A stretch of 64,000 nt of DNA from Aureimonas psammosilenae (GCF_009176975.1 NZ_WEZG01000006.1:186001-250000); one strand, 5' to 3'; shown: positions 19,151 through 28,324, numbered from the stretch's first letter. Made by a program: numbers and translations. The notes: generated from the sequence alone by a model not told the origin.

Positions 19151-20404
19151 TCAAACCTCGCTCCGCCCCATCTCGACCCCGAGGCGGGAAAGGTCGCGCC
19201 AGTAGTCGGGGTAGGTCTTGGCCACGCAGCCGGGATCGAGGATACGCACGCCCGGCACGCGCAACCCCGTCAGCGCCATGCTCATCGCGATGCGGTGGTC
19301 GGCATAAGTCTCGATGGCGGCGCTTCCCATCCGGTCGAGCGACACCGGGGACACGAGAAGGTCGTCGCCTTCTTCCCGCGCCAATCCCGGCGACAGGCGC
19401 GAAAGCTCCGTTGCCATCGCGGCGATGCGGTCGCATTCCTTGACGCGCAGGTTCGCGATGCCGACGAAGCGCACCGGCGTTTCGTTGAAGGCGGCGAGCG
19501 CGGCGAGCGTCGGCACGGCGTCCTGCATCTGCGACCCGTCGATGACAGGGGGCATCTGCGGGAACTGGCGGATGATGTCGTAAGCCTTCGCGTCCGGCTG
19601 CGTGAAACGCTCCGGCGCGGTGCCGATGTCGATCGCGCCGCCCGTCAGAACCTCCGCCGCCCAGAGATAGGTCGCGGCCGAGGCGTCCGGTTCGATCGCG
19701 AAATCGGCGGCGCGGTAGCCGCTTGGCTGCACGATCCAGCGTGCCGCGCCTTCTTGCCTGATCGCCGCGCCGAAGGCGCGCATGGCCGCGCAGGTGAGAT
19801 CAATGTAACCCCGCGCGCCGATATCGTCGCCTTCCAGCGCCACCTCGATCGGGTTCGCGCCGGCGGGCGCGAGCATCAGAAGGGCGGACACGTACTGGCT
19901 CGACAGGCCGGCATCGATCACGACGCGGGTGCCGGTGAAGGAGCCGCGCCCGTGGATCGTCACCGGCGGGCAGCCGGTCGGCGCGTCGACGCTCACGCCG
20001 AGACGGGTGAGCGCGTCCACGAGGGGCCTGATCGGGCGCTTCTGCATGTGCTCGTCGCCGGAAACGGTGACGGTGCCTTCCACCAGGGCGCAAAGGGCGG
20101 TGAGGAAGCGCGTCGCCGTGCCGGCATTGCCTAGAAACAAGGGCGAATCCGGCGCTTGGAGCCGGCCGGTTCCGGTGACGGTGAAGCTCGTCTCGTCGGG
20201 CTCCTCGATGCGGACACCCATGGCGCGGAGGGCGGTGGCCATATGGCGCGTGTCGTCGCTCTTCAGGGCGCCGGTCAGCCGGCTCGTGCCTTTGGCCAGC
20301 GCCGCGAGCGGCAGGGCGCGGTTGGTGATCGACTTCGATCCGGGCGGCGCGACCCGGCCCCGGAGCGGGTGAGCGGGGGGCAGAAGAAGAACGCTGTCCG
20401 GCAT
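19151..20404 (-). CDS. aroA: 3-phosphoshikimate 1-carboxyvinyltransferase (EPSP synthase)
   Basis: A 417-residue enzyme of the shikimate pathway that joins PEP to shikimate-3-phosphate. It is closer to the E. coli type than to the CP4 type: PGSKSITNRAL, KSDDTRHMATALRAMG, LSSQYVSALLMLAPAG, NLRVKECDRIAAMATEL, TYADHRIAMSMALTGL. The PEP/glyphosate loop reads LFLGNAGTATRFL, so Phe100 stands where E. coli has Pro101. The ATG at 20404 gives the expected N-terminus. It lies 82 bases downstream of asd, beyond asd's terminator. Many relatives also carry a CP4-type aroA elsewhere, so this may be a second copy. Confidence 0.93.
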   Translation of the reverse strand: MPDSVLLLPPAHPLRGRVAPPGSKSITNRALPLAALAKGTSRLTGALKSDDTRHMATALRAMGVRIEEPDETSFTVTGTGRLQAPDSPLFLGNAGTATRFLTALCALVEGTVTVSGDEHMQKRPIRPLVDALTRLGVSVDAPTGCPPVTIHGRGSFTGTRVVIDAGLSSQYVSALLMLAPAGANPIEVALEGDDIGARGYIDLTCAAMRAFGAAIRQEGAARWIVQPSGYRAADFAIEPDASAATYLWAAEVLTGGAIDIGTAPERFTQPDAKAYDIIRQFPQMPPVIDGSQMQDAVPTLAALAAFNETPVRFVGIANLRVKECDRIAAMATELSRLSPGLAREEGDDLLVSPVSLDRMGSAAIETYADHRIAMSMALTGLRVPGVRILDPGCVAKTYPDYWRDLSRLGVEMGRSEV

Positions 20405-20444
20405 CGGAAATGATCTATCGGCTGGAAAAACGCGTGGAGGATGG

Positions 20445-20470
20445 AAAAGGCGGCTCCTTGGGGAGCCGCC
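20445..20470 (-). terminator. rho-independent terminator of asd
   Basis: On the minus strand a perfect 9-bp stem (GGCGGCTCC / GGAGCCGCC) closes a CCAA loop and is followed by TTTT. It begins 16 bases after the asd stop. Readthrough into aroA is possible. Confidence 0.8.
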
Positions 20471-20485
20471 TTCGAGCCCGAGCGA

Positions 20486-21517
20486 TCAGGCGGCCTTCTT
20501 GGCGCCGAGCAGCTTGCGGTTGACGAGAAGCTCGGCGATCTGAACGGCGTTCAATGCCGCGCCCTTGCGCAGGTTGTCCGACACGACCCAGATGTTGAGG
20601 CCGTTTTCCAAGGTCTGATCCTCGCGGATGCGGCTGATATAGGTCGCGTCCTCGCCGGCCGCCTCGTGGGGCGTGATGTAGCCGCCGTTCTCTCTCTTGT
20701 CGATCACGAGGCAGCCGGGGGCTTCGCGCAGGATCGTGCGTGCCTCGTCGGCGGTGATCGGGTTCTCGAACTCGATGTTGACGGCTTCCGAATGGCCGAT
20801 GAAGACCGGCACGCGCACCGCCGTGCAGGTGACCTTGATCTTCGGGTCCAGCATCTTCTTGGTTTCGGCCATCACCTTCCATTCCTCCTTGGTGGAGCCG
20901 TCTTCCATGAAGACGTCGATATGGGGGATGACGTTGAAGGCGATGCGCTTGGTGAACTTCTTGTTCTCCACGGGATCGGACACGAACACGGCGCGCGACT
21001 GCTGGAACAGCTCGTCCATGCCTTCCTTGCCCGCGCCCGAGACCGACTGGTAGGTCGACACCACGACGCGCTTGATCGTGGCCTTCTCGTGGAGCGGCTT
21101 CAGCGCCACGACGAGCTGCGCGGTGGAGCAGTTCGGATTGGCGATGATGTATTTGCGGGTGAAGCCCTTCACCGCGTCGGCATTCACTTCCGGCACGATC
21201 AGGGGCACGTCCTGATCGTAGCGGAAGGCCGAGGAATTATCGATCACGACGCAGCCCTTGGCGCCGATCCGCGGGGACCATTCCTTGGAAATGTCGCCGC
21301 CCGCCGACATCAGGCAGATATCGGTGTCGGAGAAGTCGTAGGTGTCGAGGGACTGAACTTTGAGGGTCTTGTCGCCGAAGGCGACTTCCGTGCCCTGGCT
21401 GCGCCGCGAAGCGAGCGCCACGACCTCGTCGGCGGGAAAGCCGCGCTCGTCGAGAATGGACAGCATTTCGCGACCGACATTGCCCGTCGCGCCGACCACG
21501 GCTACCTTGTAACCCAT
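20486..21517 (-). CDS. asd: aspartate-semialdehyde dehydrogenase
   Basis: A 343-residue NADPH enzyme that converts aspartyl phosphate to aspartate semialdehyde for lysine, threonine and methionine synthesis. It has the Rossmann start MGYKVAVVGATGNVGREML, the active-site cysteine in NPNCSTAQLVVALKPL near residue 130, TYQSVSGAGKEGMDEL, and the catalytic histidine segment RVPVFIGHSEAVNIEFE. Length is normal. The ATG at 21517 matches the family start; the open frame upstream is not protein-like. Confidence 0.97.
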   Translation of the reverse strand: MGYKVAVVGATGNVGREMLSILDERGFPADEVVALASRRSQGTEVAFGDKTLKVQSLDTYDFSDTDICLMSAGGDISKEWSPRIGAKGCVVIDNSSAFRYDQDVPLIVPEVNADAVKGFTRKYIIANPNCSTAQLVVALKPLHEKATIKRVVVSTYQSVSGAGKEGMDELFQQSRAVFVSDPVENKKFTKRIAFNVIPHIDVFMEDGSTKEEWKVMAETKKMLDPKIKVTCTAVRVPVFIGHSEAVNIEFENPITADEARTILREAPGCLVIDKRENGGYITPHEAAGEDATYISRIREDQTLENGLNIWVVSDNLRKGAALNAVQIAELLVNRKLLGAKKAA

Positions 21518-21737
21518 CTTATTCCACCCTCGTCCCCCAACCTCGCGGATGCGCGCTTCTCGCCCACCCCGGGGAGACAAGCGGGGCGGCGGGATCACGT
21601 AATGATGGTTTTCGGGGCGAAGCGCGTCGTCATGACCGATCCCTATGAGCGCGGGAGGGTGGGAAGTCAATCGCCTCAGTTTCGGGATGGGCCGGCGCGA
21701 CCGGCGGGATCGCTTGCCAATCAGCAGGCACCAGTTT

Positions 21738-21759
21738 AAATGTTATAAAGTTACATATT
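21738..21759 (+). promoter_or_regulatory. candidate Zur box
   Basis: AAATGTTATAAAGTTACATATT is an AT-rich imperfect palindrome (TGT-A..T-ACA) set in GC-rich DNA. It resembles rhizobial Zur sites built on TGTTATA/TATAACA. It lies 14 bases upstream of a COG0523 GTPase, a gene type classically derepressed by zinc starvation. Confidence 0.55.
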
Positions 21760-21772
21760 CTGGAGCCCGATC

Positions 21773-23008
21773 ATGAGCCGATATCGTTGCGACGAGGTGG
21801 AAGCGCGTCCCCGCCTGCCGGTCACCGTCCTGTCGGGCTTTCTGGGCGCCGGCAAGACGACGCTTCTCAACCACATCCTGAACAACCGCGAGGGCCGCCG
21901 TGTCGCGGTGATCGTCAACGACATGAGCGAGGTGAATATCGACGCCGATCTCGTGCGCGGGGGCGGCGCCGACCTGTCGCGCACCGACGAGACGCTGGTG
22001 GAGATGACCAATGGCTGCATCTGCTGCACCCTGCGCGGCGACCTGATGGAGGAGGTGAAGCGCCTCACCGCGCAGAACCGCTTCGACCATCTCCTGATCG
22101 AGGGCACCGGCATCGCCGAGCCGCTGCCGGTCGCCGCGACCTTCTCCTTTCGCGACGAGGCGGGCTTCAGCCTGTCGGATGTCGCGCGGCTCGACACGAT
22201 GGTGACGGTGGTGGACGCCTCGGCACTCCTGAAGGACTACGGTTCGCACGACTTCCTTGCCGATCGGGGCGAAACGGCGGGCGAAGGAGACGCGCGCACG
22301 CTGGTCGATCTTCTCGTGGAGCAGATCGAGTTCGCCGATGTCGTGGTGGTCAATAAGGTCTCGGAAGTCGATGCCGCGCGGCGAGCCAAGGTGCGGGCAG
22401 TGGTGGCGGCCTTGAACGCCGACGCCCTCGTTCTGGAAACGGATTGGGCGCGCGTGCCGCTCGATCTCGTGCTCGACACCGGCTTCTTCGACGAGGAGAA
22501 AGCTGAAGGGCATCCGCTCTGGTTCAAGGAACTCTACGGCCATGCGGCCCATGTGCCGGAAACGGAGGAATACGGCATCTCCTCCTTCGTCTACCGCGCC
22601 CGCCGGCCTTTCGATCCCCTGCGCTTCGACGCCTTCGTCAAGGAAATATGGCCCGGCCTCATCCGCGCCAAAGGCCATTTCTGGCTGGCGACGCGCCCCG
22701 AATGGGTGGGCGAGTTCTCGCTGGCGGGCGCGGTCGCACGCGTATCGGGCCTCGGGCGCTGGTGGGTGGCGGTGCCGAAGGAACGCTGGCCGGACGTGGC
22801 ACAATGGCGCGAACTCGTCGGCAGGCACTGGAACCCGGTCTGGGGCGACCGGCGTCAGGAGATCGTGTTCATCGGCAGGACGATGGACGAGGCGGCGATC
22901 CGCGCGGCGCTCGACGCCTGTCTCGTCGGAGCCGACGACAGCGCTTTCGAGGCGGCCCGTTATCGCGGGCTTCCCGATCCCTTCCCGCGCTGGGGCACGG
23001 CGGCCTGA
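21773..23008 (+). CDS. COG0523/CobW-family GTPase, putative zinc metallochaperone
   Basis: A 411-residue G3E GTPase: Walker [18 protein letters not shown], the metal-binding CXCC motif in [16 protein letters not shown] near residues 82-90, the EGTGIAEP switch, and the VVNKVSE guanine site. The C-terminal CobW_C domain spans about residues 260-400, with [22 protein letters not shown] and [17 protein letters not shown]. The longer C-terminal domain, including GDRRQE, is typical of the zinc-responsive ZigA/YciC-like group that delivers zinc under limitation. The ATG at 21773 follows GGAG. The candidate Zur site just upstream supports a zinc role; metal specificity is otherwise inferred. Confidence 0.88.
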   Translation: MSRYRCDEVEARPRLPVTVLSGFLGAGKTTLLNHILNNREGRRVAVIVNDMSEVNIDADLVRGGGADLSRTDETLVEMTNGCICCTLRGDLMEEVKRLTAQNRFDHLLIEGTGIAEPLPVAATFSFRDEAGFSLSDVARLDTMVTVVDASALLKDYGSHDFLADRGETAGEGDARTLVDLLVEQIEFADVVVVNKVSEVDAARRAKVRAVVAALNADALVLETDWARVPLDLVLDTGFFDEEKAEGHPLWFKELYGHAAHVPETEEYGISSFVYRARRPFDPLRFDAFVKEIWPGLIRAKGHFWLATRPEWVGEFSLAGAVARVSGLGRWWVAVPKERWPDVAQWRELVGRHWNPVWGDRRQEIVFIGRTMDEAAIRAALDACLVGADDSAFEAARYRGLPDPFPRWGTAA

Positions 23009-23078
23009 AGCGCAAACGAAAAAGCCGACCGCGTGGTCCACGCGACCGCCACCATGAAATACGGTTCGGCCTTCAGCC

Positions 23079-23174
23079 TCAGACGCGGCGCACGGGCTCG
23101 CGATCGGCGCGGCGCTCCAGAAACTTCTTGCTGATCCAACCGACGATAAGCGCCTTGAGGATACCCCTGATCAT
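23079..23174 (-). CDS. 31-residue amphipathic small protein
   Basis: MIRGILKALIVGWISKKFLE followed by a basic tail. The ATG at 23174 has a near-perfect ribosome site, AAGGAG, six bases upstream, the strongest argument that it is translated. The first 19 residues form a hydrophobic/basic helix able to lie on or cross the membrane. A small hairpin (CGCGTG-GTC-CACGCG, 23030-23044) followed by TTTTT on the minus strand may end the transcript. It lies convergent to the COG0523 GTPase. No family is recognised. Confidence 0.5.
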   Translation of the reverse strand: MIRGILKALIVGWISKKFLERRADREPVRRV

Positions 23175-23440
23175 GATCTTCTCCTTGAAACGGCTTTGGA
23201 GAGATGAATGCAGGGAAGGGCGAAGGGTTGCCGGGCTCGGTATTTATCACGGCTTCCTGTTTCGATTTCTCAAATTTTCGCTGGAAACGGGCCGCGGAAA
23301 CCGTATCAATCGACTGAGCGGTGTTTGGCCAAAATAAGGCAGGCGCCGTCGGCGGTCTTGGGAGAGGCGGTCTGTGGAGGAAAACGGGGCGGACGGCAGG
23401 CAAGCCGAATGTTCCCGTGGAGTGCTTGGGAGGAACAAGC

Positions 23441-25177
23441 GTGGTCACGATGAACCCGGCCTATGAGGCGCCGCGCAACATGACGCGCGAGGAAAAGAAG
23501 GTCATCTTCGCCTCCTCGCTCGGCACCGTCTTCGAATGGTACGACTTCTATCTCTACGGCTCGCTTTCGGCGGTGATCGCCGTGCAGTTCTTTTCCGGCG
23601 TCAACCCGACCGCCGGCTTCATCTTCGCGCTTCTGGCCTTTGCGGCGGGCTTCGCGGTGCGCCCCTTCGGGGCCCTCGTCTTTGGCCGGCTCGGCGACAT
23701 GATCGGGCGCAAATACACCTTCCTCGTCACCATCCTCATCATGGGCCTGTCGACCTTCATCGTCGGCATCCTGCCGAACTACGAGGCGATCGGCTTCGCC
23801 GCGCCCGTGATCCTGATCGTGCTGCGCCTTCTCCAGGGCTTGGCGCTCGGCGGCGAATACGGGGGCGCGGCGACCTATGTCGCCGAGCACGCCCCCCACG
23901 GCAAACGTGGCGCCTATACGTCCTGGATTCAGACCACGGCGACGCTCGGCCTTTTCCTGTCGCTGCTGGTGATCCTCGGCTGCCGCGTTTCCATGTCGGC
24001 GGAAGACTTCAATGCCTGGGGCTGGCGCATTCCCTTCCTTCTGTCCGTGGTGCTTCTCGGCATCTCGGTCTGGATTCGCATGATGCTCTCGGAAAGCCCG
24101 GCCTTCGTGAAAATGAAGTCCGAAGGAAAGACTTCCAAGGCGCCGCTGACGGAAAGCTTCGCGCGCTGGGGCAACCTCAAGATCGTGCTTCTGGCCTTGT
24201 TCGGCGTCGTCGCCGGTCAGGCCGTCGTCTGGTATACGGGCCAGTTCTACGCCCTGTTCTTCCTGACGCAGACCCTGAAGGTCGACGCGCAGCCCGCCAA
24301 CCTGATGATCGCGGCGGCGCTTCTTCTCGCCACGCCCTTCTTCGTGATCTTCGGCTCGCTGTCGGACAGGATCGGCCGCAAGCCCATCATCATGGCGGGT
24401 CTGGCGCTCGCCTGCCTCACCTATTTCCCGCTCTTCAAGGGCATCACCCACTTCGCCAATCCGGCGCTGGAAGAAGCGATCGCCCGCGCGCCCGTCACCG
24501 TGACGGCCGATCCGAACGAGTGCTCGTTCCAGTTCAACCCGGTCGGCACCTCGAAATTCACCACCTCCTGCGACATCGCCAAGGCGGCCCTGGTGAAGCG
24601 CGGCGTGCCTTACGTGAACGAGGCCGCGCCCGCCGGCACGCTTGCCTCGATCAAGGTCGGCGAAACGGTGATCCCGGCCTATACGGCGACGCCCGCCCCC
24701 GCGACCGAGGTCAATCTCGGCCATGGTCCCGCCCCGGCCGCCTCCACGCCCGCCCCGGCCGCCGGCGCGACCCCGGTTCCGCCGACGCCTGCAACCGCCT
24801 TCGACGGCAGCCTCAAGGCCGCGCTCGACACGGCGCAATATCCGGCCAAGGCCGATCCGGCGCGCGTCAACACCGTGATGGTGACGCTGCTCCTTTTCGT
24901 GCTCGTTCTCTATGTGACCATGGTCTACGGGCCGATCGCGGCGATGCTGGTGGAGATGTTCCCGACGCGCATCCGCTACACCTCGATGTCCCTGCCCTAC
25001 CATATCGGCAACGGCTGGTTCGGCGGCTTCCTGCCCACCACCTCGTTTGCCATGGTGGCCGCCACCGGCGACATCTATTACGGCCTTTGGTACCCGATCG
25101 TGATCGCCGCCATCACCTTCGTGATCGGCATGATCTTCGTGAAGGAAACCAAGAACAACGACATCGACGCGGTCTGA
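23441..25177 (+). CDS. MFS transporter, metabolite:H+ symporter (MHS) type
   Basis: A 578-residue, 12-TM permease of the sugar/MHS MFS group (ProP, KgtP relatives). Motifs: SSLGTVFEWYDFYLYGSL, AVRPFGALVFGRLGDMIGRKYTF, GLALGGEYGGAATYVAEHAP, and SLSDRIGRKPIIMAG in the second half. An extra loop of about 130 residues lies between two C-terminal helices (about residues 345-475) and includes a Pro/Ala-rich stretch. I chose GTG at 23441 because GGGAGGA sits seven bases before it; the ATG at 23450 would be 16 bases away. The substrate is probably an organic acid or compatible solute but cannot be told. Confidence 0.9.
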   Translation: MVTMNPAYEAPRNMTREEKKVIFASSLGTVFEWYDFYLYGSLSAVIAVQFFSGVNPTAGFIFALLAFAAGFAVRPFGALVFGRLGDMIGRKYTFLVTILIMGLSTFIVGILPNYEAIGFAAPVILIVLRLLQGLALGGEYGGAATYVAEHAPHGKRGAYTSWIQTTATLGLFLSLLVILGCRVSMSAEDFNAWGWRIPFLLSVVLLGISVWIRMMLSESPAFVKMKSEGKTSKAPLTESFARWGNLKIVLLALFGVVAGQAVVWYTGQFYALFFLTQTLKVDAQPANLMIAAALLLATPFFVIFGSLSDRIGRKPIIMAGLALACLTYFPLFKGITHFANPALEEAIARAPVTVTADPNECSFQFNPVGTSKFTTSCDIAKAALVKRGVPYVNEAAPAGTLASIKVGETVIPAYTATPAPATEVNLGHGPAPAASTPAPAAGATPVPPTPATAFDGSLKAALDTAQYPAKADPARVNTVMVTLLLFVLVLYVTMVYGPIAAMLVEMFPTRIRYTSMSLPYHIGNGWFGGFLPTTSFAMVAATGDIYYGLWYPIVIAAITFVIGMIFVKETKNNDIDAV

Positions 25178-25202
25178 CGATCAGCGCTTCGACGCCGAGA
25201 CA

Positions 25203-25236
25203 AGCCGCCGGAGCGATCCGGCGGCTTTCGCTTTTC
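25203..25236 (+). terminator. rho-independent terminator of the MFS transporter gene
   Basis: A perfect 10-bp stem AGCCGCCGGA / TCCGGCGGCT closes a GCGA tetraloop and is followed by TTCGCTTTTC, 25 bases after the stop codon. It may also stop transcripts of the leftward higBA operon. Confidence 0.85.
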
Positions 25237-25255
25237 AATACGAGCTCTCCGAGTT

Positions 25256-25564
25256 TCAGGCGGCCGCTTGCTCGGTCTCTCGCGGCTTGATCGCTTCCAG
25301 TTCCTTTGCCAGGGCCCGCGCGCCTGTTTCCAAGTCGAAGGCCTGCTGGAAGTTCATCCAGAACTGAGGCGTGGTGCGGAAGTAGCGCGCGAGCCGCAGG
25401 GCGGTGTCCGAGGATAGGCCGACCTCCTCCTTCACGATCCGCTCGATCCGCGTCCGAGGAAGATTGAGATGACGCGCGAGCGCGCCGGCGCTCAATCCCA
25501 GCGGAACAAGATATTCCTCGCGTAGATATTCACCGGGATGGATAGGTCTGGCGAAGGTCAGCAT
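25256..25564 (-). CDS. higA: HigA-family antitoxin (XRE helix-turn-helix)
   Basis: A 102-residue protein with the HigA/VapI signature: FARPIHPGEYLREEYLVPLGLSAGALARHLNLPRTRIERIV and the tail SSDTALRLARYFRTTPQFWMNFQQAFDLE. It should neutralise HigB and, through the helix-turn-helix, repress its own operon. The ATG at 25564 sits 14 bases after the higB stop. Toxin-first gene order is normal for higBA. A perfect palindrome just before higB is the likely operator. Confidence 0.93.
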   Translation of the reverse strand: MLTFARPIHPGEYLREEYLVPLGLSAGALARHLNLPRTRIERIVKEEVGLSSDTALRLARYFRTTPQFWMNFQQAFDLETGARALAKELEAIKPRETEQAAA

Positions 25565-25578
25565 CTTTGCGTCCAGCC

Positions 25579-25860
25579 TCAATGATAGTCGACGATCTCG
25601 ACATCCTCGGGACCTGCCTCGGTCCAACGAAAGCAGATCCGCCATTGATCGTTGATGCGGATCGAATGCTGCCCTTGTCGATCGCCCTTCAACCCTTCGA
25701 GCCGGTTTCCGGGCGGCGAGCGCAGATCGTCCAAGACCACGGCATTGTTCACCGCGCGGAGCCTGCGCTCGGCGCTCGCCACGAGATTGGTCGGGAAACC
25801 TTTGGGCGCCCGTCCGGCCGCGATCTCTCCAACGAACTTGCCTTTCATCGAAAGGATCAC
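25579..25860 (-). CDS. higB: HigB-family toxin (RelE superfamily mRNA interferase)
   Basis: A 93-residue RelE-fold toxin. It matches HigB in the IRSFxxKG-like start (MILSMKGKF), the [35 protein letters not shown] core and the EIVDYH end. HigB toxins cleave mRNA on the ribosome. The GTG at 25860 matches the family start; an inner ATG at 25848 is the alternative. The ribosome site is weak. The full-length core suggests an active toxin. Confidence 0.93.
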   Translation of the reverse strand: MILSMKGKFVGEIAAGRAPKGFPTNLVASAERRLRAVNNAVVLDDLRSPPGNRLEGLKGDRQGQHSIRINDQWRICFRWTEAGPEDVEIVDYH

Positions 25861-25878
25861 GGCCGCACCGAGTTTAAC

Positions 25879-25895
25879 GTATCATTCTATGATAC
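25879..25895. promoter_or_regulatory. palindromic operator of higBA
   Basis: GTATCAT-TCT-ATGATAC, a perfect 7-bp inverted repeat, lies 18 bases upstream of higB in an AT-rich patch that could hold the -10 box. HigA antitoxins usually bind such repeats. It abuts the 3' end of leuB (stop at 25900-25902). Confidence 0.7.
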
Positions 25896-25899
25896 AATT

Positions 25900-27009
25900 T
25901 CAACCCGCAAGCTTCGCCGCAAACGCCTTCTCGACCGCCTCGCCCATCTCCACCGTGCCGACCTGCCGGCAGCCGGGGGCCATGATGTCGGCGGTGCGGA
26001 TGCCACTCTCCAGCACCTCGGCGATCGAGGCTTCCAGCGCGTCGGCCTCCCGGATCATCTCGAAGGAATAGCGCAGGCACATGGCGAAGGAGGCGATCAT
26101 CGCGATCGGGTTGGCGATGCCTTTGCCAGCGATGTCCGGAGCCGATCCATGGACCGGCTCGTACATCGCGCGACGTCGGCCCGTGGTCTCGTCGGGGGCG
26201 CCCAGCGAGGCGGAGGGCAGCATGCCGAGCGAGCCCGTCAGCATGGCGGCGATGTCGGAGAGCATGTCGCCGAAGAGGTTGTCGGTCACGATCACGTCGA
26301 ACTGTTTGGGGGCGCGCACGAGTTGCATGCCGCCGGCATCGGCCAGCATATGGTCGAGCGAAACGTCGGCGTAGTCGCGGCCCGTTTGCGTCACGACCTC
26401 GTTCCAAAGAACGCCGGACTTCATGACGTTGCGCTTTTCCATGCTGGTCACGCGGTTCCGGCGCGTCCGGGCGAGCTCGAAGGCGACGCGCGCGATGCGG
26501 TCGATCTCGTGACTGTCGTAGATTTGCGTGTCGATGCCGCGCTTCTGGCCGTTGCCAAGATCCACGATCTCCTTCGGCTCGCCGAAATAAACGCCGCCGG
26601 TCAGTTCGCGCACGATCAGGATGTCGAGCCCGTCCACCAGTTCCCGCTTCAGCGAGGAGGCGTCGGCCAGCGCCGGATAGCAGATGGCGGGGCGAAGGTT
26701 GGCGAAGAGCTCCAAGTCCTTGCGCAAGCGCAGAAGCCCCGCTTCCGGGCGCTTCTCGTAAGGCACCCCGTCCCATTGGGGACCGCCGACCGCGCCGAAC
26801 AGCACGGCGTCGGCGGTCATGGCCTTTTCCATGTCCTCTTCCGAGATGGCTTCGCCATGCGCGTCGAGAGCCGAGCCGCCGACAAGGCCCCGCTCCAGCG
26901 TGAAGCCGGCGCCCACGCGCTCGTTCAACAACGCGATCAGGCTTTCCACCGGAGCCATCGCTTCGGGGCCGATGCCGTCGCCGGGAAGCAGGAGGAGGCT
27001 GCGCGCCAT
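25900..27009 (-). CDS. leuB: 3-isopropylmalate dehydrogenase
   Basis: A 369-residue NAD-dependent enzyme of leucine synthesis. Features: [17 protein letters not shown], the loop [37 protein letters not shown], the metal-binding region [30 protein letters not shown], and [21 protein letters not shown]. Length and order are normal. The ATG at 27009 follows AAGGAATTTGTC. leuD lies about 2 kb away on the same strand, separated by other genes. Confidence 0.97.
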   Translation of the reverse strand: MARSLLLLPGDGIGPEAMAPVESLIALLNERVGAGFTLERGLVGGSALDAHGEAISEEDMEKAMTADAVLFGAVGGPQWDGVPYEKRPEAGLLRLRKDLELFANLRPAICYPALADASSLKRELVDGLDILIVRELTGGVYFGEPKEIVDLGNGQKRGIDTQIYDSHEIDRIARVAFELARTRRNRVTSMEKRNVMKSGVLWNEVVTQTGRDYADVSLDHMLADAGGMQLVRAPKQFDVIVTDNLFGDMLSDIAAMLTGSLGMLPSASLGAPDETTGRRRAMYEPVHGSAPDIAGKGIANPIAMIASFAMCLRYSFEMIREADALEASIAEVLESGIRTADIMAPGCRQVGTVEMGEAVEKAFAAKLAG

Positions 27010-27277
27010 GACAAATTCCTTCACAACGAAATGTCGCGTTTCCCGTAGTGCCGGACATGCAAGGGCGCAAGCCGGGCGTTCATTCCGATGACGGCAGGTT
27101 CCTTGAGAATGCCTGAAAAGCGCCACGATCCGGCAAGCCTTTCTTAAGCCTCGCGGCACATAACCGGTTTATCCGATCCAGAAGGCGTTTCCGGCCAAGG
27201 CGATGTTTCCAAAAGGGAAAACATTGCCGCCACTGGAAGCTTCGCCGGGCGGGTCGAGACAGGTCAGAGCCGTTTCC

Positions 27278-28189
27278 ATGCCGAACTTCATCACCCAGAA
27301 GGTCGCCGACAATATCGGCATCAGCCTTTGCATCCTCCTCGCGATGTTCGCCTGCCGCTGGGCCGCCGAATGGGCGGTGACGCGAAAGGCGGACAGGCTG
27401 GCCGCGCGCCAGCGCCGCTTCACGGTGCGCGCGGTCGCCAACCTCCTCGTCGCCTTCGCGCTTCTGGCCGTTTGGATGAGCGAGATCCAGAACCTCGTCT
27501 TCTCGCTCGCCGCCGTGATGGTGGCGCTCGTGGTGGCGACGAAGGAACTCATCATGTGCGCGGCGGGCGCGATCCTGCGTTTCGGCGGCCAGCTCTTCAA
27601 GGTCGGCGACCGGATCGAGATCGCCGGAATGCATGGCGAGGTGGTGGATCACGGGTTGTTCTCGACCACCATCATGGAACTGCCGCCGCACGGCCTCGGC
27701 CACCTGTCGACCGGACGGCGGCTGACATTGCCGAACTCGGTGCTTCTCAACGGCACGGTGCGGGTCGAGGCGCAGCCGCGCCATTTCGCGCCGCACCGCT
27801 TTTGCCTCGTGGCGGAATTTCCCGTGCCCGTCGCGGCGGCCCTGGAGGTGCTGAATGCCGCCGCCGCCGAAGCGCTGACCGCCGACGCCGACCGCGCCGC
27901 GCGCTTCCACCGGATGACGACGGCCAAGCTTGGGCTCGAGATCGCCGGCCCCGGGCACGAGGTGAGCGTGACCACCACCGACCTCGGCAAGCTGCAGTTC
28001 ACGGTGATGCTCTACTGCCTCGCCAAGGACGCACGCGAGCTTCAGCAAGCCGTGACGATTGCCTTTCTGTCGCGGTTCGTAGCGGCGGAGGTGGCAGTTC
28101 CCGCGCCCGCCCAAACCAAGCAGCCGGATGTCTGGCCGGAAATCGCCCGGCGCCTCACCCAGCCCCTGATCCGCTCCAACGCCGCTTGA
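27278..28189 (+). CDS. MscS-family mechanosensitive ion channel-like protein
   Basis: About 303 residues with N-terminal TM helices (ISLCILLAMFACRWAAEW; VRAVANLLVAFALLAVWM; VFSLAAVMVALVVATKELIMCAAGAI), the last being the pore-like TM3. The MscS beta domain follows: FKVGDRIEIAGMHGEVVDHGLFSTTIME and RLTLPNSVLLNGTV. The usual alpha/beta cytosolic domain completes it. Such channels release solutes on hypo-osmotic shock, though many relatives have weak or no channel activity. An in-frame ATG at 27203 would add 25 residues that look non-conserved. Confidence 0.85.
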   Translation: MPNFITQKVADNIGISLCILLAMFACRWAAEWAVTRKADRLAARQRRFTVRAVANLLVAFALLAVWMSEIQNLVFSLAAVMVALVVATKELIMCAAGAILRFGGQLFKVGDRIEIAGMHGEVVDHGLFSTTIMELPPHGLGHLSTGRRLTLPNSVLLNGTVRVEAQPRHFAPHRFCLVAEFPVPVAAALEVLNAAAAEALTADADRAARFHRMTTAKLGLEIAGPGHEVSVTTTDLGKLQFTVMLYCLAKDARELQQAVTIAFLSRFVAAEVAVPAPAQTKQPDVWPEIARRLTQPLIRSNAA

Positions 28190-28199
28190 GGACGAGACG

Positions 28200-28322
28200 A
28201 TGACCCTTTCGCACCGCCCTTGTCCCATCGACGCCGCGATGCCGGCGCGCACCACGCATCGCCCGGTGCCCGCCTTCGGCGAGGTGCGCCAGCCGACGCG
28301 CGCGAAGGCGCGACGGCTTTAA
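28200..28322 (+). CDS. possible 40-residue basic protein
   Basis: A short frame eleven bases after the MscS-like gene. Its ATG follows GAGGACGAGACG, a fair ribosome site at good spacing. The product is Arg/Pro-rich without hydrophobic segments. It ends two bases before the convergent Rid gene's stop. No family is known, and chance is a real alternative in GC-rich DNA. Confidence 0.3.
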   Translation: MTLSHRPCPIDAAMPARTTHRPVPAFGEVRQPTRAKARRL

Positions 28323-28324
28323 AC

